Shown here: in pieces, positions 1 to 6,526 of the stretch | Layout: each line of letters begins with the position of its first letter | How positions within the stretch are numbered: the first letter of the stretch is position 1 | Origin: an uncultured Bacteroidota bacterium | GTDB taxonomy: Bacteria; Bacteroidota; Bacteroidia; Bacteroidales; P3 | Length of the DNA: 12,774 bases | NCBI GenBank assembly: GCA_902766265.1 | Contig: CACXCY010000151.1 | Span: 1 to 12,774, forward strand | Reading direction: 5' to 3' | Notes under the pieces: model-generated | The model's database searches: none | Told to the model about the DNA's origin: nothing | What the model saw: the letters and a program-made list of their open reading frames with translations, nothing else | Translations under genes and position numbers: made by a program

Positions 1-1403
1 AGCGCCTGCTCAAGCACAGCCGCAGCCTGATTAACAAGGGCTGCCATATTGCCGCCATCAAGAGCGGTGGGTCGGCAGCCGGCAGCCGTGCCGCTTCGAG
101 CCACACGGGTGCCTTGGCCACCAACGACGCAGCCGTCGATGCCCTGTTCCGCAAAGCAGGCATCGTGCGGTGCCAGAACCGTCAAGCGCTCACCACCGTG
201 TGCGGTGTGTTCATGTATCCCGAGCTCAAGGGCAAGCGTTGTGCCGTGGTTACCCACGCCGGCGGCCCTGCGGTGATGCTGACCGACGTGTTGAGCAACG
301 GCGGTATGGAGGTTCCCAGCTTGAAGGACCATCCCGCCAGCGCTCCGCTGCTCTCCAAGCTGTTTGCCGGTTCCTCGGTGGGCAACCCCATCGACTTCCT
401 GGCTACCGGAACGGCCGAGCAGCTGGGATTCATCCTCGACGCTGTGGAGAATGAGTATACCGACATCGACTTCTCGGTGGTCATCTTCGGCTCTCCCGGA
501 CTGTTCAGCAACCGCGAGGTCTACAAGCTTCTTGGCGAGAAGATGAAGACATCGAAGAAGCCCATCTTCCCCGTGCTGCCTTCCATCATCAATGTTAAGG
601 ACGAGATACAGGAGTTCATCAACGACGGTCACATCAACTTCCCCGAGGAGTGTGTGCTGGGCAATGCCATCTGCAAGGTGTACAACACGCCCAAGCCGCA
701 GCCCGAGGATGTGGAGCAGCCGCAGATTGACGTGGCCCGCATCCGCAAGACTGTGGAGCGTTGCAAGGACGGCTACATGGACATCGCCGACTATAACGAG
801 CTGCTCGACGCTGCCGGCATCAGCCGCAAGAAGAGTGTCGAGGTGGACAAGGTGGAGGATGCCCTGGCTTTCGCCAAGGAGGTGGGATGCTCGAAGGACG
901 TTCCGCTGGTGATGAAGGTCGTGGGACCGCTGCACAAGAGCGATGTGGGCGGCGTGACGCTGGGCGTGAAGGACCTCGACACCGTGGAGCGCGAGTTCAA
1001 CCGCCTTATCGTCATCCCCGAGACCTACGCTGTGGAGATGTACCCCATGCTCGACGGCACCGACGTCTATATCGGAGCTATCCGCGATGCCAAGTTCGGC
1101 CATCAGATATTCTTCGGCCTGGGCGGCATCTTCATCGAGGTGCTGAAAGACGTGCAGAGTGCTCTGGCGCCCATCAGCGCTGCCGAGGCCAAGGAGGCCC
1201 TCACTCATCTGCGCGGCTACAAGATTCTGCAAGGTGTGCGTGGTCAGGAGCCAGTCAACCTTGACCTCTATGCCGACCAGATTGCCCGCGTGAGTGCTCT
1301 GGTGCAGGCCGCTCCCGAGATTGCGGAGATGGACCTCAACCCCTTGCTGGGCAACCCGCGCTATGTGACGGCTGTGGATGCCCGCATACGTCTGGAGAAA
1401 TAG
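1..1403 (+). CDS. NDP-forming acyl-CoA synthetase (acetate--CoA ligase, ADP-forming type), 5' end outside window
   Basis: The gene is open at the left edge; the first whole codon begins at base 3 and the stop is TAG at 1401-1403. Enzymes of this family interconvert acyl-CoA, ADP and phosphate with acid, CoA and ATP through phosphohistidine intermediates, usually acetyl-CoA in fermentative energy conservation. The visible part starts inside the CoA-ligase domain, with the AASSHTGALA motif whose histidine (bases 102-104) matches the phosphorylated residue. The succinyl-CoA-ligase-like domain follows. The ATP-grasp half comes next, with LHKSDVGGV (second conserved histidine, bases 933-935), a glycine-rich FFGLGGIF segment and C-terminal EMDLNPLLG. 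Alpha and beta parts are therefore fused in one chain, as in many bacterial members. The internal ATG at 114 is not the start, because the conserved domain continues upstream of it. Acyl specificity cannot be read from the sequence. A strong terminator follows directly. Confidence 0.93.
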   Translation, partial: RLLKHSRSLINKGCHIAAIKSGGSAAGSRAASSHTGALATNDAAVDALFRKAGIVRCQNRQALTTVCGVFMYPELKGKRCAVVTHAGGPAVMLTDVLSNGGMEVPSLKDHPASAPLLSKLFAGSSVGNPIDFLATGTAEQLGFILDAVENEYTDIDFSVVIFGSPGLFSNREVYKLLGEKMKTSKKPIFPVLPSIINVKDEIQEFINDGHINFPEECVLGNAICKVYNTPKPQPEDVEQPQIDVARIRKTVERCKDGYMDIADYNELLDAAGISRKKSVEVDKVEDALAFAKEVGCSKDVPLVMKVVGPLHKSDVGGVTLGVKDLDTVEREFNRLIVIPETYAVEMYPMLDGTDVYIGAIRDAKFGHQIFFGLGGIFIEVLKDVQSALAPISAAEAKEALTHLRGYKILQGVRGQEPVNLDLYADQIARVSALVQAAPEIAEMDLNPLLGNPRYVTAVDARIRLEK

Positions 1404-1420
1404 TCAAAGACAACAACAGT

Positions 1421-1460
1421 GCGGAGCGCCCGACCTTGCGGCCGGGCCTCCGCTTTTTTT
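1421..1460 (+). terminator. Intrinsic terminator after the acyl-CoA synthetase gene
   Basis: GCGGAG (1421-1426) pairs with CTCCGC (1448-1453), and GCCCG pairs with CGGGC inside it with one bulged C. Seven T residues (1454-1460) follow. This is a GC-rich stem plus U-tract beginning 17 bases after the stop codon. The next start codon is only 9 bases beyond the T-run. Confidence 0.88.
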
Positions 1461-1469
1461 ATCGCATAT

Positions 1470-2654
1470 ATGACTTCCAAGAAGAAACTTCCCTTGCTGG
1501 CCAAGATTGGCATCGCCATCGTGTTGGGCGTGCTGTGCGGATTGTGGTTCCCGCTGTGGGCCACGCGCATCTTCTCCACTTTCAACGCCCTGTTCTCGTC
1601 GCTGCTGGGCTTCTGCATCCCGCTCATCATCCTGGGGCTCATCGTGTCGGGCATTGCCGACATGGGTCACGGGGCGGGGCGGATGCTGCTGGTCACCGTG
1701 CTGCTGGCCTATGGCTTCACCTTGTTGGCGGGCTTCGGCACCGGTGCGGCGGCCAACGCTGTCTACCCCTGGCTGCTGGACGGGGCTGCGGTGTCGGCAC
1801 CGCAGGGGCAGGGGGTGGAGATAACGCCCTACTTCACCATCGACATGCCGCCCGTCATGGGGGTGACCAGCGCGCTGGTGCTGGCCTTCGTGCTCGGGTT
1901 GAGCATCCCTGCCGTGGGCGGCAATGGCACGATGAAGCGTTTCTTCGAGGATTTCAAGGATGTGGTGACGCTGGTCATCACGCGTGTCATCGTGCCGCTG
2001 CTGCCGCTCTACATCTTCGGCGTGTTCCTCTCGATGACCGTCGGCGGGCAGATAGTGGTCGTGGTCACGGTGTTCATCAAGATTATCGCCTTCCTCTTCG
2101 CCATGACGGTGCTCATGCTGCTGCTGCAGTTCACCGTTGCGGGTATCGTCAGCCGTCGCAATCCGCTCAAGCTGCTGGCCACCATGCTCTCGGCCTATGT
2201 CACCGCGTTGGGCACCTCCTCGTCGGCGGCCACCATCCCCGTCACGCTGCGCAGTGCCATCAAGACGGGGGTGAGCCCTGCCGTGGCCAACTTCGTCGTG
2301 CCCCTCTGCGCCACCATCCACCTCAGCGGCAGCACCATCAAGATTACCGGCCTCGCCCTGGCCATGATGATGCTGAGCGGCATGCCGGTGGACAACGGTG
2401 TCATGGCGGGCTTCATCCTCATGCTGGGCATCACCATGGTGGCGGCTCCCGGGGTGCCGGGCGGCGCCGTGATGGCTGCCTTGGGGCTGCTGACCTCCCT
2501 GCTGGGGATGGACGAGACGCAGACGGGGCTCATCATTGCCATCTACCTGGCTATCGACAGCTTCGGCACGGCTACCAACGTGACGGGCGACGGCGCCATT
2601 GCCAACATCATCGATGCCATCTGGCGGAGGTCGAGCCGCTCCGCGACGGAGTAG
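1470..2654 (+). CDS. DAACS/SDF-family dicarboxylate or amino acid:cation symporter
   Basis: This 394-residue integral membrane transporter belongs to the sodium:dicarboxylate symporter family, which couples uptake of amino acids or dicarboxylates to Na+ or H+. The first membrane helix starts almost at once after MTSKKKLPLL, which is why I choose ATG 1470; an in-frame ATG at 1419 would place 17 unlikely residues, read through the terminator stem, in front. Family hallmarks are the serine-rich hairpin GTSSSAATIPVT (from residue 248), the APGVPGGAV hairpin and helix-8 TATNVTGDGA with N370 and D374. Two key positions differ from glutamate transporters. The NMDGT motif reads HLSGS (residues 284-288). 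The helix-8 arginine that holds acidic side chains (Arg397 in GltPh) aligns with Gly366. This argues against a classical glutamate/aspartate carrier, and the substrate is unassigned. No promoter is visible just upstream, so expression may rely on readthrough. Confidence 0.9.
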   Translation: MTSKKKLPLLAKIGIAIVLGVLCGLWFPLWATRIFSTFNALFSSLLGFCIPLIILGLIVSGIADMGHGAGRMLLVTVLLAYGFTLLAGFGTGAAANAVYPWLLDGAAVSAPQGQGVEITPYFTIDMPPVMGVTSALVLAFVLGLSIPAVGGNGTMKRFFEDFKDVVTLVITRVIVPLLPLYIFGVFLSMTVGGQIVVVVTVFIKIIAFLFAMTVLMLLLQFTVAGIVSRRNPLKLLATMLSAYVTALGTSSSAATIPVTLRSAIKTGVSPAVANFVVPLCATIHLSGSTIKITGLALAMMMLSGMPVDNGVMAGFILMLGITMVAAPGVPGGAVMAALGLLTSLLGMDETQTGLIIAIYLAIDSFGTATNVTGDGAIANIIDAIWRRSSRSATE

Positions 2655-2751
2655 CGCGCCCGCCAAGATTCTCTCAACCTTCAACGCCTACCTACCGCCT
2701 TCGCCCGTGGCTGTTGCCCGGGTAAGGGGTTGTGTTTCATCTCGGTTTCGT

Positions 2752-2795
2752 GCCGGAGGACTTTATTGCATAGCCCTCCGGCTCTCTTATTGCTT
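2752..2795 (+). terminator. Possible terminator downstream of the symporter gene
   Basis: GCCGGAGG (2752-2759) is perfectly complementary to CCTCCGGC (2775-2782), giving an 8-bp GC-rich stem with a 15-base loop. A moderately T-rich stretch (TCTCTTATTGCTTT) follows, without a clean T-run. It lies about 100 bases after the symporter stop. It is plausible as a terminator but not a textbook one. Confidence 0.45.
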
Positions 2796-2806
2796 TCCAT
2801 GCAAAC

Positions 2807-3037
2807 AAAAATACTATTTTTATAGGCAACAAAAATAGTATTTTTATTGGTAACAAAAATAGTACTTTTATTGGCAACAAAAATAGTATTTTTGTATGCA
2901 ACTAAAATAGTATTTTGCTATGCAACTAAAATAGTATTTTGCTATGCAACTAAAATAGTATTTTGCTTTGTACCCAAAATAGTATTTTGCTTTGTACCCA
3001 AAATAGTATTTTACTTTATACCCAAAATAGTATTTTG
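2807..3037. repeat. AT-rich 24-bp tandem repeat array, ten units, each with a 13-15 bp palindrome
   Basis: The core AAAATAGTATTTT is a perfect palindrome around a single central base. Its centres fall at 2814, 2838, 2862, 2886, 2910, 2934, 2958, 2982, 3006 and 3030, exactly 24 bp apart ten times. The third copy has one mismatch (AGTAC), and the first has C instead of G at the centre. The spacers come in blocks: TTGG(C/T)AAC types first, then TATGCAACT, then TTTGTACCC. Neighbouring units are therefore most alike, as expected from growth by local duplication. In one plus-strand frame the array reads as an 8-residue repeat (ATKIVFCY-like) without stops, from ATG 2847 to 3050. I regard that as a by-product of the period. 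Confidence 0.93.
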
Positions 3038-3050
3038 CTTTGCACCTTGA

Positions 3051-3128
3051 CCAATAGCTTCGTTGGGGGCGAAACCAATAGTCGCGCTGGGGGCGAAACC
3101 AATAGCTTCGTCGGAGGCGAAACCGAGG
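3051..3128. repeat. GC-rich 24-bp tandem repeat array, three clear units plus a decayed one
   Basis: Units of the type CCAATAGCTTCGTTGG followed by GGGCGAAA begin at 3051, 3075 and 3099; a degenerate fourth start (CCGAGGA) lies at 3123. The period is exactly 24 bp. The ATAG core is offset by 27 bp, not 24, from the last centre of the AT-rich array. The two arrays therefore abut with a 3-bp phase shift but share the same period. The array ends about 35 bases beyond the ABC-F stop codon. Confidence 0.85.
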
Positions 3129-3162
3129 ATTGAGTAAGGAAGGGAATCGGGGAAAACGGCTG

Positions 3163-5073
3163 CTACATCAGCTCGTCGAGCTCCAGCCAGCGGAGCTCCT
3201 TCTCGTCGAGCTCGGCGATGATGAGCCCGATGCGCTGCGACGCCTCGGTGAGCCGCTGCAGGTCGCCGTCGCCGCCGCTGAGCAGGGATTCGAGGCGTGC
3301 CTTCTCCTGGTTGAGCTGCTCGATGTCGCGTCCCAGCTGATCGTATTCCTGCCGCTGCTTGTAGGTGGCCTTGGGCTTGGCGCTGAGGGCTTTCTGCCGC
3401 TGGTCGCGGGCGTAGGCCTCGCTGCGCTCCTCGCTCTTGGCGCGCTGTTCCTGCTTGAGGCGCTGCTGGCGGGCCTGGAGGTAGTCGGAGTAGTTGCTGT
3501 GGTAGTCGCGGATGCGGCCCTCGCCCTCGAAGACGAAGATGTGGTCCACCAGGTTGTCCATAAAGGCGCGGTCGTGGCTCACGATGACCAGGCAGCCCTT
3601 GTAGCCCTTGAGGAAACGCTCCAGAATCTCGAGCGTGTAGATGTCGAGGTCGTTGGTGGGCTCGTCGAGGATGAGGAAGTTGGGGTTGGTCATCAGCACC
3701 GTGAGGAGGTAGAGGCGTCGCCGCTCGCCGCCGCTGAGGTTGCCGAAGTAGTTGAACTGCGTGGCGCCGTCGAAGCCGAAGTGGGAGAGGAACTGGTGGG
3801 CCGTCAGCTCGTGGCCGTCCTCGAGCTCGATGACGTCGGCGGCCTCCTTGATGATTTCGATGACGCGCATGTCGTCCTTGGCATGGAGCCCCTCCTGGGT
3901 GTAGTGACCGAAGCGGATGGTCTGTCCCACCACGACACGGCCGCTGTCGGGGCGCAGCCGTCCGGTGAGCAGCCCCACGAAGGTGCTCTTGCCGACGCCG
4001 TTGGGACCCACGATGCCGATGCGCTCGCACCGCTTGAAGGCGTAGCTGAAGTCGTCCACCAGCTTGCGTCCGTCGTAGCTCTTGCAGACGTTGTACATCT
4101 CCAGTATCTTGCCGCCGATGCGCTCGGTCTTGACGCTGAGCTCGGGCTTCTTCTCGTCGAAGCGGGTGTGCGCCTTCTGCTCCAGCTCGTAGAAGGCGTC
4201 GATGCGGGCGCGGGCCTTGGTGCCGCGGGCCTGCGGCATGCGTCGCATCCATTCGAGCTCCGTGCGGTAGAGCGAGCGCGCCTTCTCCACCTCGGCCTTG
4301 GCGTTGGCCAGACGCTCAAGGCGCTTCTCCACATAGTAGTCGTAGGGCGGCACGGAGGGGTTCGACGGGCGGTAGTGGTAGAGCTGCGAGTTGTCAATCT
4401 CTATGATGTCGTGGCACACATGGTCGAGGAAGTAGCGGTCGTGGGTCACGATGAGCAAGGCGAGCTTCTGCTTGGAGAGGAACCCATCGAGCCATTCTAT
4501 CATGGCGATGTCCAGATGGTTGGTGGGCTCGTCGAGGATGAGGAAGTTCACGTCGTCGATGAGCGTGCGTGCCATGGCCACCTTCTTCTGCTCGCCGCCG
4601 CTGAGGATGCTCACGGGACGGTCGAGGTCGCGGATGTCCAGTCGGCTGAGCACCTCCTTGACGCGGCTCTCGTAGTCCCAGGCGTTGAGGATGTCCATCT
4701 CGTTGATGAGCTGCGGGAGCTGAGGGCTGTCGTGGCCCAGCGAGGTCTGCAGCAGCGCCTCCTCGTAGCGGGCAATGAGGCGCATGTACTGGTTGTCGGA
4801 GTCGAAGACGAAATCGCGGATGCTCTGGCCGCTGTGTATGCTGGGGTTCTGCGGCAGGTAGGCCATGCGCACATTGTTGCTGAAGGTGATGCGTCCGCTG
4901 TCCTGCAGCACCTTGCCGGTGATGATGTCGAGCAGCGAGCTCTTGCCGTAGCCGTTGCGGGTGATGAGGGCGGTCTTCTGCCCGGCGTTGATGCCGAACG
5001 AGATGTCCTCGAACAGCAGCTTGTCGCCATACGACTTGGTGAGGTTCTCAACGGTCAATAGTGCTTCGGCCAT
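3163..5073 (-). CDS. ABC-F family ATPase, Uup-like
   Basis: This 636-residue soluble protein has two ATP-binding cassettes and no membrane domain, the ABC-F layout. ABC-F proteins act on ribosomes; Uup-type members are also linked to DNA transposition/recombination phenotypes and ribosome quality. Cassette 1 has a Walker A-like TRNGYGKSS (38-46), LSGGE (157-161), LILDEPTNHLD (178-188) and switch H211. The inter-cassette linker carries WMRRMPQARGTKARARIDAF (275-294), the pattern typical of Uup. Cassette 2 has GPNGVGKST (356-364), LSGGE (446-450), DEPTNDLD (470-477) and H500. Residues about 535-636 are charged and heptad-like, consistent with the C-terminal coiled coil of Uup. The first Walker A glycine is Thr38, a mild departure. 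The ATG at 5073 gives a normal N terminus (MAEALLTVENLTKSYG). The gene lies 147 bp downstream of rarA on the same strand and may share its transcript. Confidence 0.92.
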   Translation of the reverse strand: MAEALLTVENLTKSYGDKLLFEDISFGINAGQKTALITRNGYGKSSLLDIITGKVLQDSGRITFSNNVRMAYLPQNPSIHSGQSIRDFVFDSDNQYMRLIARYEEALLQTSLGHDSPQLPQLINEMDILNAWDYESRVKEVLSRLDIRDLDRPVSILSGGEQKKVAMARTLIDDVNFLILDEPTNHLDIAMIEWLDGFLSKQKLALLIVTHDRYFLDHVCHDIIEIDNSQLYHYRPSNPSVPPYDYYVEKRLERLANAKAEVEKARSLYRTELEWMRRMPQARGTKARARIDAFYELEQKAHTRFDEKKPELSVKTERIGGKILEMYNVCKSYDGRKLVDDFSYAFKRCERIGIVGPNGVGKSTFVGLLTGRLRPDSGRVVVGQTIRFGHYTQEGLHAKDDMRVIEIIKEAADVIELEDGHELTAHQFLSHFGFDGATQFNYFGNLSGGERRRLYLLTVLMTNPNFLILDEPTNDLDIYTLEILERFLKGYKGCLVIVSHDRAFMDNLVDHIFVFEGEGRIRDYHSNYSDYLQARQQRLKQEQRAKSEERSEAYARDQRQKALSAKPKATYKQRQEYDQLGRDIEQLNQEKARLESLLSGGDGDLQRLTEASQRIGLIIAELDEKELRWLELDELM

Positions 5074-5106
5074 GCTTCTGTCTTTTCAGTCGTGCCTGTA
5101 CTCCTG

Positions 5107-5205
5107 CCTGTCGGTGGTGTTTTTCAGCCGCGCCTGCGGAGGTGCTTTCCATGCTTGCCTGCGGTGGTGCTTGTGCTTCTGCCTGCGGCGGCGTTTCCTG
5201 TTCCG
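5107..5205. repeat. Degenerate 24-26 bp repeats in the rarA / ABC-F gap
   Basis: CCTG(T)CGGNGG(T/C)G followed by a T/C-rich segment recurs at 5107, 5133, 5158 and 5182, with spacings of 26, 25 and 24 bp. The copies at 5133, 5158 and 5182 share CCTGCGGNGG. The rest of each unit has diverged. This could be an old tandem array or biased low-complexity sequence. It occupies most of the 147-bp gap between rarA and the ABC-F gene. Confidence 0.5.
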
Positions 5206-5220
5206 TCTTCCGGCAGCGGG

Positions 5221-6495
5221 TCAATATCCGTATTTCTCCTTCCATCGCCATTTGAGCAACTCGCGGGTCTTTTGCTCGCTGGGGTTGTCGCCCGGCTCGT
5301 AGAACCGCGTGCCCTTCAGCTGGTCGGGCAGGAACTCCTGGTCCACAAAGTTGCCCTCGTAGTCGTGGGCGTATTTGTAGCCGTCGTGGTAGCCCAGGTC
5401 CTTCATCAGCTTGGTGGGTGCATTGCGTATGTGCAGCGGCACGGGCAGGTCGCCGGTGCGGCGTATGGCTGTCTGGGCGGCCAGGAGAGCCATGTAGGTG
5501 GCATTGCTCTTCACCGAGTTGGCCAGATAGATGGCTGTCTGCGACAGGGTGATGCGGCATTCGGGATAGCCAATCTTGCTCACCGCCTCGAAGCAGGCAT
5601 TGGCCAGCAGCAGGGCGTTGGGGTTGGCGTTGCTGATGTCCTCGGAGGCGAAGATAAGCATGCGTCGTGCGATGAAGAGCGGGTCTTCGCCGCCTTCTAT
5701 CATGCGTGCCAGCCAGTAGACGGCGGCGTTGGGGTCGCTGCCCCGCATGGACTTGATGAAGGCAGAGATGATGTCGTAGTGCATCTCGCCTTGGCGGTCG
5801 TAGTAGGCCAGGTTCTGTTGGATGACCGTGGTGGCTTTCTGGTTGGTGACGTCGACGGTTACAGGGGTGTCGCCGTGGTTGTAGGGTACCTCCTTGTTGA
5901 CCACCAGCTCCAGTGCGTTGAGTAGCTTGCGGGCGTCGCCGCCCGATATGCGCATCAGGGCCTCGGTCTCCTGCAAATGCACGGTGATGTGCTGCGTGGC
6001 ATAGTAGCGCACGGCGCTGTCGAGGAGCTGTCGCATGTCTTCCTCGCCAAAGTCTTTGAGCACATAGACCTGGCATCGGGAGAGCAAGGCGGAGATGACT
6101 TCAAACGAGGGATTCTCCGTTGTGGCGCCGATGAGGGTGATGGTGCCTCTCTCCACGGCGGCGAGCAGGGAGTCCTGCTGGCTTTTGTTGAAACGATGGA
6201 TTTCGTCGATGAAAAGAATCGTGCCTTCCTCTTTCTGCGCATCCTCAATCACCTGGCGCACCTCCTTGACGCCACTGCTGATGGCGCTGAGCGTATGGAA
6301 CGGCCGTTGAAGGGTGCGGGAGATAATCATGGCAAGCGTGGTCTTGCCGATGCCCGGAGGCCCCCAGAATATCATGGAGGGGATGCGTCCGCTCTCGATA
6401 AGCGTGCGCAACACCGCTCCCGGACCGACCAGATGCTGCTGGCCGATATAGTCGTCGAGCGACTGGGGACGTAGTATTTCTGCAAGTGGTGCCAT
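5221..6495 (-). CDS. rarA: Replication-associated recombination protein A (RarA/MgsA), AAA+ ATPase
   Basis: This 424-residue clamp-loader-like AAA+ protein matches the usual length of the RarA/MgsA/WRNIP1 family, which acts at stalled replication forks in the cytoplasm. Visible motifs are N-terminal PLAEILRPQSLDDYIGQQHL, Walker A GPPGIGKTT (45-53), Walker B LFIDEIHRFNKSQQ (94-107) and sensor 1 GATTENPSF (123-131). An arginine follows at 140, then a sensor 2-type GGDARKLLNALE (185-196). The C-terminal half shows family blocks KSMRGSDPNAAVYWLARMIE, IFASEDISNANP and LHIRNAPTKLMKDLGY. ATG 6495 gives the canonical start. It lies 31 bp downstream of queA and upstream of the ABC-F gene on the same strand, so these three probably form one unit. 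A second sliding-clamp-related gene, dnaN, lies in the same cluster. Confidence 0.96.
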   Translation of the reverse strand: MAPLAEILRPQSLDDYIGQQHLVGPGAVLRTLIESGRIPSMIFWGPPGIGKTTLAMIISRTLQRPFHTLSAISSGVKEVRQVIEDAQKEEGTILFIDEIHRFNKSQQDSLLAAVERGTITLIGATTENPSFEVISALLSRCQVYVLKDFGEEDMRQLLDSAVRYYATQHITVHLQETEALMRISGGDARKLLNALELVVNKEVPYNHGDTPVTVDVTNQKATTVIQQNLAYYDRQGEMHYDIISAFIKSMRGSDPNAAVYWLARMIEGGEDPLFIARRMLIFASEDISNANPNALLLANACFEAVSKIGYPECRITLSQTAIYLANSVKSNATYMALLAAQTAIRRTGDLPVPLHIRNAPTKLMKDLGYHDGYKYAHDYEGNFVDQEFLPDQLKGTRFYEPGDNPSEQKTRELLKWRWKEKYGY

Positions 6496-6526
6496 GGGAG
6501 TGCCGCAAGTTTTCCTGCCTATTCCT

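Larger units (their letters stand above)
2655..3162. other. Convergent intergenic region filled largely with short tandem repeats
   Basis: This 508-bp gap separates the 3' ends of the plus-strand symporter gene and the minus-strand ABC-F gene. It contains one hairpin near the symporter end (2752-2782), an AT-rich array of ten 24-bp units (2807-3037) and a GC-rich array of three to four 24-bp units (3051-3128). Several short reading frames stay open only because the unit length is a multiple of three. I see no convincing gene here and no tRNA-like structure. Confidence 0.85.

Noticed and set aside
1404..2684. A 426-codon open frame antisense to the symporter gene.
   Set aside because: The product is Arg, His and Gln rich without any fold signature. 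It mirrors a transporter with clear family motifs.
2847..3050. A 67-codon plus-strand frame made of 8-residue repeats (ATKIVFCY-like).
   Set aside because: It is open because the 24-bp unit is a multiple of three. There is no promoter, ribosome site or non-repeat sequence to support translation, although I cannot exclude it.
2807..3128. CRISPR array.
   Set aside because: Both repeat and spacer parts recur from unit to unit, units are only 24 bp, and no cas genes are nearby. It is a simple tandem array.
3130..5061. A 643-codon open frame on the plus strand, antisense to the ABC-F gene.
   Set aside because: It is a long run of Val, Leu, Ala and Glu with no domain, produced by GC-rich codon use on the other strand. 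The minus-strand frame has full ABC-F motifs.
5048..6076. A 342-codon minus-strand frame overlapping rarA and the gap to the ABC-F gene.
   Set aside because: It is the out-of-frame shadow of rarA, rich in Arg, His and Pro. Only its tail covers the intergenic repeats.
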